From: Hirundichthys speculiger
Taxonomy: Eukaryota > Chordata > Actinopteri > Beloniformes > Exocoetidae
Assembly (NCBI GenBank): GCA_018398805.1
Contig: JAGFBZ010000012.1
Span: 1-64,000, forward strand
Direction of reading: 5' to 3'
Length of the DNA stretch: 64,000 bases
Of this stretch, positions 36,040 through 47,229 are shown piece after piece; positions within the stretch are counted from its first letter, which is position 1, and each line of letters starts with the position of its first letter. Below the pieces are notes generated by a model. The model did no database searches, was not told the DNA's origin, and saw only the letters and a program-made list of their open reading frames with translations. A program made the translations under genes and the position numbers.

Positions 36040-36656
36040 CTGCTGGACATCAGCTGGACATCTGCTGGACATCAGCTGGACATCTGCTGGACATCAGCTG
36101 GACATCTGCTGGTCATCTGCTGGACGTCTACTGGACGTCTGCTGGATGTCTGCTGGATGTCGATTGGACGTCTGGTGGATGTCTGCTGGTCATCTGGTAC
36201 ACGTCTGCTGGTTGTCTGGTGGACATTTGCTGGATGTCTGCTGGTTGTCTGGTGGACATCTGCTGGATGTCAATTGGACGTCTGGTGGACGTCTGCTGGT
36301 CGTCTGGTGGACATTTGCTGGATGTCTGGTGGACTTCTGCTGGTCGTCTAGTGGACGTCTGGTGGACGTCTGCTGGACGTCGGCTGGTCTTCTCCTGGAC
36401 GTCTGCTGGACGTCTGCTGGTCATCTGGTGGACATTTGCTGGATGTCTGCTGGTCGTCTGGTGGACGTCTGCAGGATGTCTGGTGGACGTCTGCTGCACG
36501 TCGGCTGGTCGTCTCCTGGACATCTGCTGGACGTCAGCTGGACGCCTGCTGGTCGTCTCTTGGACCTCTGCTGGTTTCCTCTTGGACATCTCCTGGACAT
36601 CTTCTGGACATCTGCTGGTCATCGGCTGGACGTCTGCTGGACGTCTGCTGGACGTC
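36040..36656 (+). repeat. 11-bp minisatellite, open in several frames
   Basis: Tandem TCTGCTGGACG (11 bp) with variants GGTGG, CTGGTC, ACATC and CAGCTGG, about 56 copies. Three units make 33 bp, so each frame reads the same 11-residue cycle (for example SAGRLLDVCWT), with no stop in the consensus. This explains the long overlapping ORFs at 35957-36688, 36012-36704 and 36128-36715 (reverse). They are treated as repeat artefacts. Confidence 0.92.
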
Positions 36657-38655
36657 CACGTCCAGGAAGAGCAGAGCAGATATTTTAGTCTTACTGTGGC
36701 CTGATGGATCATCAACCCTGAGATGACTCTGGATGTTTTTCCAGATCAACCACTGTGGATCATTTATCTTCTCCTTTAGTAAGGTCAGGTGGTCAAATGT
36801 TCTCTTTTATCACCTGGTCTTGTGGCTCAAACAGTATTTTTATTTTTATCAAATTAAAGTAAGAAATCACATCGTCTAACGGAAACTCTCACCCTTCAGT
36901 TAAAATGCAACCATAACAAATTAAGCATTCGTATATCAATAAAAATAAAAAGTCACATTTAATAAATCTAGTAATAAATACACAAATCAAATTAACTGAA
37001 ACCCAAATAAAAAATAACACATATTTAATTAAATAATACATTAACCTTTCCAGTGAATTGTTTTATTTCAATGTTTTATTGTTCTTTCATGTGTTGTCTC
37101 CTTATTCAACTTGCACGGTCCATTATTTCACGTACTCGTTCGTGATTCAGTGCGTTGTGTCATTACTTGGTGTCTGCCGGCCTGTCAGTCAAACCTGCTG
37201 CTCAGCAACGTGGGCAGCTGGGCGTTGACGTTCATCGGAGGAAAGGTGAACGGGGTTTGCTGGTTTTGACCAGCTAAAATGACTACTGTGAGTTAGTTCA
37301 GAATGAACTGGTGGATCTACTGAAGCAGGTCCAGGGTGGTGGAGAAATCAATCTCTGATTGATTCGTGTTGACTGGATTATTGACAGGATTGGAGAAATA
37401 ACGTCATTAACTGATGATATAACAGAACCCACGGTGCTCAGCCAACTTGAAGCCATCTGGGAGTAAAGTACTTCCAAGGATTCCTGGGACACCAAAACTG
37501 TGCGTCCCTGAGCAGGTCCAATAAAGTTGGACAGATATTCACAGATTACCACTTTTGGAATGAATAACTCCTAAATGAAGAGATGAAAATACATGAATGT
37601 TGCCTCTGTTGTACTACTGAAACACAGAAAGCTAATTGTCATCAAAACGAGGTGAACTTTAAACTGCACCAGTACCATCGGTGTCTATCAGGAACTGGCT
37701 GTGGGACTCGTGGTCTGTTTGGTCAATGATGCCCTTTATGATGCTGATGATGCTCTGCTGTGTTTTTAAGGAGCCCTGCTCATTCGGCACTTACAATCCT
37801 TCATCTGCAGCTTGTGCTAAACATTTAAACATTTTGTCCAAATGCAAACTTGTGTAAATCCACATCTTTCAGTGAGCCGGTCATACAGACGTTGATAATC
37901 ACGTCATATCCACCAGGAATGAGTTAGACAGTCCTTCAGCTTAGGACTTTGGATTAATGGGAGGTGACTTTTCAATATCGTGTAACAAAACTAAGCAAAC
38001 ACATCTGGTAAGTTTGTGCACAGTTCAGTTTATGTCATGTTTTTTTGTGAAACTGATCCAGGCTCAGAGAAAGTGAACACAGCACTCTCAATGTTTATTT
38101 CAGTCCTGTTACCTTGACCACATGCTTTTGGTTCCCTTCATTAAGCTTCCGGAAGAATCCTGCTTCTATATTTGATGACTCTTCTTGGTAGAACTCCATT
38201 AAAATTGATGGTTCCCAGGTACAGACCCAACCTATAATCAATGAGGCTGAGTCAGGACACTGCCTGAGGTCAGTCTGTGTTGGCCGTTCCACAGTCGGCT
38301 TCGATCATTATTTCAGGTCAGCGTCCTGTTGGAGCACACGACTGTCTCCAGGGTTCAGCTCATGGTTTCAGTAATCCTCCCTATTAATTCCAGTTTTCTG
38401 CCATCTGAGAAGCTTTTGAGCAGAAACTATCTTTGTTTGAATGGCAGCTTCCTGCTCCACGATGATGTAAAACGTCCTTCACCGTGTAGGGGTTGTTCTC
38501 AGACTGTGGGACAGTGGATGCACCCAGAACAACAAGCATTTAGGCTCTAGACAGGTCCGAAAGCACCAGTTCACAACAACAGTCATCTCAAGGCATTTTA
38601 CACAGAAATTAAAGTTAAAATCGGTCCAAATAAATACAGTTCACCTGAAAAACAA
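36657..38655. other. Unassigned intergenic DNA
   Basis: AT-rich from 36840 to 37100. ORFs up to 84 residues have no domain and no conserved splice pattern. Nothing else is recognised. Confidence 0.3.
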
Positions 38656-38684
38656 ACAGTTCTGTAGCTGAGCTACAGAACTGT
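38656..38684. repeat. 29-bp perfect palindrome
   Basis: ACAGTTCTGTAGCT is followed by one G and then its exact reverse complement AGCTACAGAACTGT. Confidence 0.9.
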
Positions 38685-39023
38685 GCATTCAGAAATCAGA
38701 TCAGTTCACGTGTTCACACCTGGCATTAACATGTGCACCGAAATGTGTCTCCGGTGACTAGATCTGAATTTCCCGCTCAACATGCACATGAACATGCAGA
38801 TAACCAGTGGAAAAAGAGGTTGACAAGCATCCTGGGACATCATCCACAGGTTTCTGAAGGAGCTTTTGAAGCTCCTTTTTCATCTTGGTTACCTGGTAAA
38901 TCCAAGCATGGGTGGAGCCATCGGCCCTGGAAGCCAGCTGGGACACGCCCACCTTAGCTCAGGTACCAGAGCTCGGCTGTTTGAGCTTGGTTGGCTTCAC
39001 TGACGTTCATCTATGTTGCTGAC
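38685..39023. other. Unassigned DNA
   Basis: No supported feature was seen between the palindrome and the telomere-like tract. Confidence 0.3.
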
Positions 39024-39302
39024 CTAACCGTAACCCCTAACCCCTAACCCCTAACCCCTAACCCCTCACCCCAACCCCTAACCCTAACCCCTAACACCTA
39101 ACCCTAACACCTAACCCTAACCCTAACACCTAACCCTAACCCCTAACACTTAACCCTAACCCTAACCCCCAACACCTAACCCTAACCCTAATACCTACCC
39201 AAACCCATAACACTTAACCCTAACCCCTAACCCTATCCCCTAACCCCTAACCCCAACCCCTAACCCTAACTCCTAACCCTAACCCCTAACTCCTAACCCT
39301 AA
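39024..39302. repeat. Telomere-like CCCTAA/CCCCTAA tract
   Basis: About 280 bp of mixed CCCTAA, CCCCTAA and CACCTAA units on the forward strand. It is irregular and therefore not a fresh telomere. Similar tracts lie at 41889, 50985 and 56018. Confidence 0.9.
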
Positions 39303-41139
39303 CGTTACCTTACTTTCATTCTGATCACATCTGTTCCTTTCAAATGTCGCGAACCGAAACGAGATCTGAGACGAGTGCAGCCAGAGCTGAAAAGAAGACA
39401 AGCAGAGCTCTGCTGGGGTCCATGGTCGCTCGGCCCACCGCCCTGAAGCCCAGGCCGGTTCCAGTCATGTGATGCCCAAATCCCTGCTATCAGGACCTGA
39501 ATTGTTGGCATGCCTCCATTACCAGGAACCACCCAACAACGAGATCTTTCTGGATCTTCTACAGGGCAGAAAGAAGTTAAAGCAGTCCTGAAAAAAACGT
39601 CTTCTGGAAACGAGCCTTTAGTCTTGTTGTTTCATCAAAGTCTCTCCAAGCTTCAAACAGAAAAACCCAGGAACCTGGTTCCCTGAAACCTGAATGGAGT
39701 GGAATCCTAACAAATATGCGACAGTTTCGCTATCAAGGGTTAAATCTGTGACTGGTTTTGTTCTGAACATTATGTAGTTTTATAGTTTTTCATGTTATGC
39801 AGAGGTGGACCCCTGAGGGTCCCTCTATGACCAATTCTGGTTATTAGAAAAAGATTATTCATGGGTCAGCTGATTAACTGTCTAGCTCTGATCTTATCCC
39901 TGAGAGTCTGAGGAAACGACATCGAAGGTCATTTAAACTATTCGTACTTTACAAGTGCGCTGTTTGTTTATTGCTAAAAAAACAAATGTCATTTTATGGC
40001 TGCAAGCATTTTTAAGCATCTGCAATAACAGATCCCATTACAGATCCCATTACCGGGGCCTCCGAGGTGGAGAGGAATGAGTTAAAGGCCCCAAAAGTGA
40101 AAATCTTAGAACATCAACAGATGGTCACAATAAGTGCGGATGTCCAACACAATTAGAGTTAAAGATGCCTATCACGGGTTCATTGTTGGGCCTAATGGAC
40201 GCGGCTCTCATGGGAAGAACTTTAAATGTAAGCTGTGATTTGACTGTTGCTCATGTGTCCGATTGAGACTGAAGTTAAAAGAGGAACACAGGAAATTCCC
40301 CAAATATGCCAGACTTTCCTCTTTGCCCAGTCCATTTCCCTTGTAATCTTTGCTCCCCCGTTTTTCTTTTTGATTACGGCACAACAACGACCCATGGCAC
40401 TCAAACCTCAGTCCTGGTACCAGAGGAATGTGAGACGGAGATGGTTCAGGCCAGTTTTAATCACACAGGGTGTGGTTCAATATTCACATACAGCACAACA
40501 AATAAATGGTTTCCACCGTACGAAAAGAGAAATCCAACACCAAGCAGCTCAGTGAACACATCATAAAAGACGGTTGTAGGTATCAGGATGACCACTCTGA
40601 TGAAAAAGCAAAAACCAACTTCACTTCCTACACCCTAACCCTGACTTCAGTCTTGCCCTTTTATGTTTCATCCCCATAAATCATATTCCAGTGGAAATCT
40701 ACACTAAATTCTCAATTAATCTCAAGTCTCTGTGATGAATCAAAATCATTCCTGACGCCTCACGTCGTTTCTGTTTCGGTGACAGGAGCGTATGAGTCAT
40801 CTAGAGCGAACGTGCAGTCTTTGCTTTGTTCTCATTGGATATTGGATGAAGTGATGCAGATAAATGACCTGGCTGCAGATTCGATTGGCTCTGAAGATCT
40901 GACCGAGGTGTCAATCACTGAAATCTATAAAGCCGTTCCTGAGATATGGTATTTTAAAACACCGACAGTGCACATACCAAAGAGGTGAACTGACACTTAA
41001 ATATGTTACACTGAAGTAACTCTAAACTAAACTATCTATTTTTTGTTCATTTATTTTTATTTTCTTCCATCTTATTAATACTTGTAAATTATTAAGATTT
41101 GTTATTTCCCTCAAAGGTTTTTTAAGACCATGCTAATGC
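39303..41139. other. Unassigned DNA
   Basis: ORFs of 60-102 residues overlap without recognisable domains. No element ends were identified. Confidence 0.3.
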
Positions 41140-41206
41140 ACCTTAGACCAGGGGAAATTCCTTGCGTGAAGCTACTTGTCAATAAAACAATTCTGATTCT
41201 GATACA
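41140..41206 (+). repeat. Retroposon 3' tail with AATAAA and ATTCTG repeats
   Basis: GGGGAAATTCCTTGCGTG, then CTTGTCAATAAAACAATTCT and GATTCTGAT is the usual 3' end of a fish retroposon. Only the tail is recognisable. Confidence 0.5.
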
Positions 41207-41221
41207 AACAAACCAAAAACA

Positions 41222-41880
41222 GATATCCATCCACCCATTTATTGATTATTTTTTGCTTATCTACGGTTATGGGGGCAGCAGCCTGGACCTCTCTCTTCCA
41301 GCAGCTACCCAAGAGACTTGATCTCTCCAACGTGTCCTAGGTCTGCATTAAGACTTTGTCCCAGTTGGACTTGCCAGAAACATCTCCCCAGGGAAGCGTC
41401 CTGGTTCACCAGGAGCCAGTTGAGGTGGTTTGGGGATTATAACCGGAGGCCTGAGTCCAACTTTATCTGCTCGTGTCTGTGGTCTTGGTCTTTTGGTCAC
41501 TACCCACAGTTCATGATCTTAAACCAACCGGTAAACAGAGTCTCTTCACACCGATCTGCCCGTGGATCTCCTGCTCCAGTCCTCCATCACTCCTGAACAA
41601 GACTCTGAGGTACTTAAACTCCCCCACTTGAGGCAAAACCTCATCCTGACCCAGAAAGAACGTTCCACCACAGTCTCAGATGTGGAGGTGCCAATTCCCA
41701 TCCTCACTGCTTCACGCTTCACCGTAAAACCTCTCCAGAGAGAGCTGAAGATTGTGACTTGATAAAACCAACATGATCCACTAAAAGCAGAGCCACTGAA
41801 CAGAAACCCCTCCGTCCCTCGGCTGGACCAAGAATCTTTGTTTGCAAAAGTTATGAACAGACCTGGCAACAAAACACAGC
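41222..41880 (-). pseudogene. Decayed LINE copy, reverse strand
   Basis: The block TCCATCCACCCATTTATTG, then TTGCTTATCTACGG is the 3' end of the LINE family seen at 31629. Further right, GACTCTGAGGTACTTAAACT and CCTCTCCAGAGAGAGCTGAA match more upstream parts of the same polyprotein, with DHVGFIKSQSS-like residues on the reverse strand. Many frameshifts and stops interrupt it. It is an old copy that extends further 5' than the others in this window. Confidence 0.65.
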
Positions 41881-41888
41881 CCTGGAGG

Positions 41889-42125
41889 CCAACCCTAACC
41901 CTAACCCTAACCCTACCCCCAACCTTAACCCTAACCCCTAACCCTAACCCTAACCCCCTAACCTTAACCCTAACCCTAACCCCCTAACCTTAACCCTAAC
42001 CCCCTAACCCTAACCCTAACCCTAACCCCATAACCTTAATCCTAACCCTAACCCCCTAATCTTAACCCTAACCTTAACTCTAACCCTAACCCACCACCAA
42101 ACCTTAACCCACCACCAAACATTCA
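41889..42125. repeat. Telomere-like CCCTAA tract
   Basis: Mixed CCCTAA, CCTTAA and CCCCCTAA units. An inverted short run (GGGTTAGGGTTAGGGTTA) follows at about 42153-42170, so the two face each other. Confidence 0.9.
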
Positions 42126-42269
42126 ATCCCTCTACTGGAAGTACTCCTGCAGGGTTAGGGTTAGGGTTATGGGCTTTTGTGTGGCTCTTTTTACATTTTT
42201 AGGGTTCAGCTTCATTTGGATTTAACTTACCTTAGCAACAGGCTTGTTATTGGTAATGTTAAATCTGAA

Positions 42270-42500
42270 TATGTCTAATTAGCTGTGTGCCACAAGGCTC
42301 AATTCTAGGTCCCATTCGATTTACATCAATGATATTAAGCTGTCATCGATATCTTTATGATGACACATGCCATACTCATTTCTAACTCCAAGTTACTTAA
42401 CTAATCAGTTGTTTTAGTATATATGATGTATCATACTCTACCCTAAGATGAATTTAACTGACGTCTTTTAAAATTGGTTTCATAACAGGCTCTCCTTACA
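42270..42500 (+). pseudogene. Reverse-transcriptase palm fragment of a LINE
   Basis: GTGCCACAAGGCTCAATTCT reads VPQGSILGP, and after one frame change TACATCAATGATATT reads YINDI; this pair is the classic non-LTR RT motif. Downstream, CTTTATGATGACAC corresponds to LYxDDT with one codon lost. The copy is old and broken and no ends were seen. Confidence 0.6.
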
Positions 42501-43663
42501 TTGTAGGAAGATTGTTAACATCTTTTTATCAGTTGGACTATCATAAGGTGGTTGGAATCAGTCCTTGTGTTTTTTCATTTATTTATAAATTATGGCTCTT
42601 ATTGGGTTTAATTTGTGATGATGACTGATTGGAACTCGGTTCTTTACTGAATTTGGAAAATCCAGTATTTTCCAACCATCAACTCTTCTCTCCAGCAGCC
42701 CTGCACAGATCTGACCAGGGAGGCTGAGGAGTGGGATACCTTTAGTTTATTTTGATACTACATTTATTCAAATGGTTAGTTAGATACTGTATGTGATGTA
42801 CGCAGTTTAAATTAGATCATTTTCAATCAGGAAAATGAGCAACCCTTATGTGTTTATAATGGACTAAAATATTCTACATTAGGGGGCATACATTGTTTTG
42901 GTTGCTTTTTTGAAGCAAGTGCAGATATTTCATTTCTTCCCTCTGAGGTCTCTTCGGTTTTGGCAGTCGACCTCTCCTTCAGTAGCTGCCAACATCTGGA
43001 GGCATGTTCTTCTTTTGGTCATTAGTCATAGAAGCTCATCTTGCTGAGTGCATTTTGACTAGTGTGTATTAAAAGAAAGGGGGGGGGGGGGGGGGGGAGT
43101 CAGAGGCCAGTATTCTATACGCCAAGCCCATTAGACATGGCTGCAGGGTCTGACACTGTAAAACTTTGGGTGGAATTGCTTAAAAGCTCATGTCCAAATT
43201 GTATTACTTTCCCTTGTCAAACAGCCAATGAAGTCCAGTTAATCTCACTAAAGCATGTTCTGGACAGAGGGAAGCATGTAGCAACAAATTGATGACAAAT
43301 GGCCTATATGTTGGAAGGAAATTAAATTTTGATGCTCTCTTTCTGCACCGCCCCACCCCTCATGAAACATCAACCCTCTGATGTTTGATGCATCCCATTT
43401 ATCTTCATCATCCGTCTGTATTCATGCGAGACACTTGACACTCGTTGGGCTGAACGCTTCGGAACAAACGAGCCACGCTGATTGGTGAAATGTCAAATGA
43501 CTTGTCGCGTTTGTGAATAATAATTCCTCGATGCCAGTCTGCAGGAAGATTCTGCCGACGCTGAGGTTATGTCACGAAATGAATCTTCGCACATCCACTC
43601 CTGCAGCTGCATTTCAACTGAAATGTTCAGTCATGTCAGCGGGATGGCTCCAGAGCTGCTGAC
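42501..43663. other. Unassigned DNA with poly-G run
   Basis: A G run of about 18-20 bases lies at 43079-43098. The 76-residue ORF across it is not supported. Confidence 0.3.
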
Positions 43664-44006
43664 TAGGGATGGGAAGTGATAAGATTTTTCCGATTCCGAT
43701 TCCATTATTGATACTCTTTAACGATTAGATTCTTTATCGATTCTCTTATCGATTCTAATTTGGGGAAAAAGGAGAACTAACAGTTTTATTAGCATCAATT
43801 TTTTTTTACTTAGAAGTCATGACCTTACAAACTACAAACCAAAGCCTGGATAACGTGTTAACTGTTGTAATATGTAACTGTGCAAATACACAAGAATGTG
43901 TAACCTTTTTCCTCACAGATTTTTCATAATAGAAATGACAAAAATCTCCCTTTTAAAAGGATATATAAGCTCACTAAGCACTCAAAAATAATAATAAAGA
44001 AAGATA

Positions 44007-45561
44007 CAGTGGGGCAAAAAAGTATTTAGTCAGCCACCAATTGTGTAAGTTCTCCCACTTAAAAAGATCAGAGAGGCCTGTAATTTTCATCATAGGTATA
44101 CCTCAACTATGAGAGACAAAATGAGGAAAAAAAATTCAAGAAAATCACATTGTCTGATTTTTAAAGAATTTATTTGCAAATTATGGTGGAAAATAAGCAT
44201 TTGGTCAATAACAAAAGTTAATCTCAATACTTTGTTATATAGCCTTTGTTGGCAATGACAGAGGTCAAACGTTTTCTGTAAGTCTTCACAAGGTTTTCAC
44301 ACACTGTTGCTGGTATTTTGGCCCATTCCTCCATGCAGATCTCCTCTAGAGCAGTGATGTTTTGGGGCTGACGCTGGGCAACACGGACTTTCAACTCCCT
44401 CCAGAGATTTTCGATGGGGCTGAGATCTGGAGACTGGCTAGGGCACTCCAGGACCTTGAAATGCTTCTTACGAAGCCACTCCTTCGTTGCCCGGGCGGTG
44501 TGTTTGGGATCATTGTCATGCTGAAAGACCCAGCCACGTCTCATTTTCAATGCCCTTGCTGATGGAAGGAGGTTTTCACTCAAAATCTTACGATACATGG
44601 CCCCATTCATTCTTTCCTTTACACGGATCAGTCGTCCTGGTCCCCTTGCAGAAAAACAGCCCCAAAGCATGATGTTTCCACCCCCATGCTTTACAGAAGG
44701 TATGGTGTTCTTTGGATTCAACTCAGCATTCTTTCCCCTCCAAACACGACGAGTTGAGTTTCTACCAAAAAGTTCTATTTTGGTTTCATCTGACCATATG
44801 ATATTCTCCCAATCCTCTTCTGGATCATCCAAATGCTCTCTAGCAAACTTCAGACGGGCCCGGACATGTACTGGCTTCAGCAGGGGGACACGTCTGGCAC
44901 TGCAGGATTTGAGTCCCTGGCGGCGTAGTGTGTTACTGATGGTAGCCTTTGTTACTTTGGTCCCAGCTCTCTGCAGGTCATTGATCATTTTGACCCCACG
45001 GGGTGAGATCTTGCGTGGAGCCCCAGATCGAGGGAGATTATCAGTGGTCTTGTATGTCTTCCATTTTCTAATAATTGCTCCCACAGTTGATTTCTTCACA
45101 CCAAGCTGCTTACCTATTGCAGATTCAGTCTTCCCAGCCTGGTGAAGGTCTACAATTTTGTTTCTGGTGTCCTTTGACAGCTCTTTGGTCTTGGCCATAG
45201 TGGAGTTTGGAGCTTGACTGTTTGAGGTTGTGGACAGGTGTCTTTTATACTGATAACGAGTTCAAACAGGTGCCATTAATACAGGTAACGAGTGGAGGAC
45301 CGAGGAGACTCTTAAAGAAGTTACAGGTCTGTGAAAGCCAGAAATCTTACTTGTTTGTAGGTGACCAAATACTTATTTTCCACCAAAATTTGCAAATAAA
45401 TTCTTTAAAAATCAGACAATGTGATTTTCTGGATTTTTTTTCATCATTTTGTCTCTCATAGTTGAGGTATACCTATGATGAAAATTACAGGCCTCTCTGA
45501 TCTTTTTAAGTGGGAGAACTTACACAATTGGTGGCTGACTAAATACTTTTTTGCCCCACTG
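44007..45561 (-). mobile_element. Tc1-like transposon, structurally complete
   Basis: Long terminal inverted repeats of about 200 bp (44007-44207 and 45362-45561) begin CAGTGGGGCAAAAAAGTATT and differ at about five positions. TA duplications stand at 44005-44006 and 45562-45563. A single uninterrupted transposase ORF lies between them on the reverse strand. Near-identical arms and an open frame point to a recent insertion. I recognise this terminus as a family spread widely among fishes and reported in lampreys by horizontal transfer. Confidence 0.97.
44224..45198 (-). CDS. Tc1-like DD34E transposase, intact
   Basis: The enzyme cuts its own element from DNA and inserts it at TA sites. The ORF has 324 residues, close to the usual 330-345. 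Residues about 1-60 form the first paired-type helix-turn-helix ([19 protein letters not shown]), followed by an RSGAPRK linker. A second helix-turn-helix covers about 65-115. The catalytic triad is D137 in IWSDETK, D228 in FQHDND and E263 in SPIENLW, with 34 residues between the last two; the [13 protein letters not shown] block is intact. The first methionine starts the conserved [10 protein letters not shown], so the start is well placed. No frameshift or stop was seen, and the flanking inverted repeats are both present. The gene is probably functional in sequence, though activity is unproven. It is a selfish element gene and not a host gene. Confidence 0.97.
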   Translation of the reverse strand: MAKTKELSKDTRNKIVDLHQAGKTESAIGKQLGVKKSTVGAIIRKWKTYKTTDNLPRSGAPRKISPRGVKMINDLQRAGTKVTKATISNTLRRQGLKSCSARRVPLLKPVHVRARLKFAREHLDDPEEDWENIIWSDETKIELFGRNSTRRVWRGKNAELNPKNTIPSVKHGGGNIMLWGCFSARGPGRLIRVKERMNGAMYRKILSENLLPSARALKMRRGWVFQHDNDPKHTARATKEWLRKKHFKVLECPSQSPDLSPIENLWRELKVRVAQRQPQNITALEEICMEEWAKIPATVCENLVKTYRKRLTSVIANKGYITKY

Positions 45562-45796
45562 TAAATACTATCAAATACAACGGAACAGTGCATAGTACAA
45601 ATCTGCAAATACTATGAAGAATTAACAATTCTTTTGCAGTAAAATAATCATGTCTTCCAGCCTCTTAACCAGCCAGACTCTCTCTCGTCACGGTCATCTT
45701 CTAAATGTAATGCAGAAGGCATTCGTTTAATAGCATAGAGTTAACGTTATAGCGCATTTTACAAAGAAGCACATAGGCAGTGGGATAGCTACTTAC

Positions 45797-46038
45797 CAGA
45801 GTTACCAGAGGTGATCTTAGCTTGGCTACTGCTGCTGGGTTGAGATCCATCAGTCCGAAACGTCAAAAACACGACACTCGTTATCACATGTTGTGTGCGC
45901 AAATGTTTCTGCATGTTAGCCGTGTTTCCTCCCGACGCTGTTATCTCCACTTTACAATGACTGCTAGTTGCCTTGTTGCCATCTTTCTTTGGTGAAGTGA
46001 AGCCAAACTTTGGAGCGTTTGAACCTGGTGGGCGCCAT
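45797..46038 (-). pseudogene. hAT BED-type zinc-finger exon remnant
   Basis: From the ATG at 46036-46038 the frame reads MAPTRFKRSKVWLHFT, the W-x-HF start of a BED finger. One base out of frame the domain continues KKDGNKATSSHCKVEITASG and GGNTANMQKHLRTQH, with the histidine pair at the end; the second cysteine of the expected pair is not visible. The exon ends at a donor GTAAGTAG. In hAT transposases this finger binds the element ends. The frameshift and missing downstream exons make it a remnant. It belongs to the surrounding element 43664-46915. Confidence 0.65.
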
Positions 46039-46086
46039 AGTTGTTTACAACTCCAACGCGCGTGCTAAACCAACGTAACTTAATCA

Positions 46087-46402
46087 TCATCATCATCATC
46101 ATCGGGTCTCTTGCTCAGCGGTGGGGGTGACGCCATGCGTAGAGCCAATCAGTTTTACCAATCTTCTCCACTTGGGTCAGTCCAGTGCTAGAGGCTCGGC
46201 TTCAGCCAGCGACAAGCCTAGTTGGTGTAGGTCCCTGGTAACAGCGTCCATCCATCGTGTTTGGGGAACAACGCGGGGGCTTTTCCAGCCGGCAGATTCG
46301 GGGTCAAAGTGGAGGATAGCGTGAGTGGGGTGTTCGAGAGGGAGAATTTTGAGATGGCCATACCAGCGCATCTGTCGCTGTGCTGCCAATTGGGACGCAG
46401 CT
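46087..46402 (-). mobile_element. LINE fragment with 12-bp target duplication
   Basis: The flanks are GTAACTTAATCA at 46075-46086 and 46403-46414. The reverse-strand frame reads QRQMRWYGHLKILPLEHPTH, then FDPESAGWKSPR and QTRWMDAVTRDL, a C-terminal region found in a second LINE family, and the 3' tail is a GAT repeat. It differs from the LRWFGH family at 31629. The copy is 5'-truncated. Confidence 0.75.
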
Positions 46403-46561
46403 GTAACTTAATCACGTAAGTGCTTTCCGGAATTGACTGTTCGTAAATGCGTATATTACGTGAGATTCGTGCTGGCTGGAATAGATAAGAAAATTGCTAG
46501 ATAAACTGCTAAACGATTCCATGGAATTAAAACACACAGAAACGGTTCAGTTCCTGTAGAG

Positions 46562-46838
46562 CAGTGTTTTCTCAACCTTTTTTCAGGCGAGGCACCCTTT
46601 AAATTCATGAAAAATCTATAGGCACCCCAAACTTCAGATAGGCTATGTGTCGTTGGGCCTGAATTTACTTAACTGTTGTGTCCTATGCTTTTACTATAAA
46701 GGATTCCACTGCCTTAGTATTTGAGTATTAATTTAGACAATTATTTCATATATTACATTATTTATTTATTAATTTTGCTTATTTTGCATACTGTCAGATG
46801 CGTTTCTGTGGCACCCCTGAGGGGTGCCACAGAAACTG
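46562..46838 (+). mobile_element. Short hAT-type MITE
   Basis: The element starts CAGTGTTTTCTCAACC and ends in AGAAACTG, with an exact 8-bp duplication CTGTAGAG (46554-46561 and 46839-46846). The right end contains GTTTCTGTGGCACCCC facing its exact complement, a 16-bp hairpin (about 46802-46836). It is 277 bp with no coding sequence. Confidence 0.8.
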
Positions 46839-46923
46839 CTGTAGAGAACCAGTTGTAGAGAACTGCTGTAGAGAACCAGTTCTCTACAGGAACCAGTTCT
46901 CGATTCCCATCCCTAGTGCTGAC

Positions 46924-47229
46924 ATGAAAGATCTCTTCGTTTCATACTTCACAACACACCGTCCCACCTAGAGAGGAAGAGCACAGACGCCAGGGTCTTC
47001 GTCACTGACCTCAACTCAGCTGAAACCCGACCGTGTTGGGTCTCGTCAGAGACAACGGCTGAATCTCCACCCTGGACAGAGGGGCCTCCACCTTCCCCGA
47101 AGATTCAGAGAGGCAGGTCTCTCCTCTCCCCATCTCACCACCTTCTGCAGGGGGAGCTTCACGCTCTGGATTGAGAACTGCAAGGTCCATGAAGACCTTC
47201 GGCAGAGAGAAGCTGAGAAGTCCCGTCAC
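46924..47229. other. Unassigned DNA
   Basis: No supported gene. It probably includes upstream parts of the decayed LINE that follows. Confidence 0.25.

Larger units (their letters stand above)
43664..46915 (-). mobile_element. hAT-type transposon with three insertions
   Basis: The ends TAGGGATGGGAA (43664) and TTCCCATCCCTA (ending 46915) are mutually inverted. The flanks CTGCTGAC (43656-43663) and GTGCTGAC (46916-46923) form an 8-bp duplication with one mismatch, typical of hAT. The reverse strand holds a BED-finger exon remnant. The element has received a Tc1 transposon (44007-45561), a LINE fragment (46087-46402) and a hAT MITE (46562-46838), each with its own duplication. No catalytic domain remains, so it is nonautonomous. 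Confidence 0.88.

Noticed and set aside
35957..36704. Overlapping 243-, 230- and 195-residue ORFs
   Set aside because: They are all reading frames of the 11-bp repeat on both strands.
39024..39302. A true chromosome end
   Set aside because: The tract is short, irregular and followed by tens of kilobases of other DNA, so it is internal.
44597..45145. 182-residue forward ORF
   Set aside because: It lies antisense to the well-supported Tc1 transposase.
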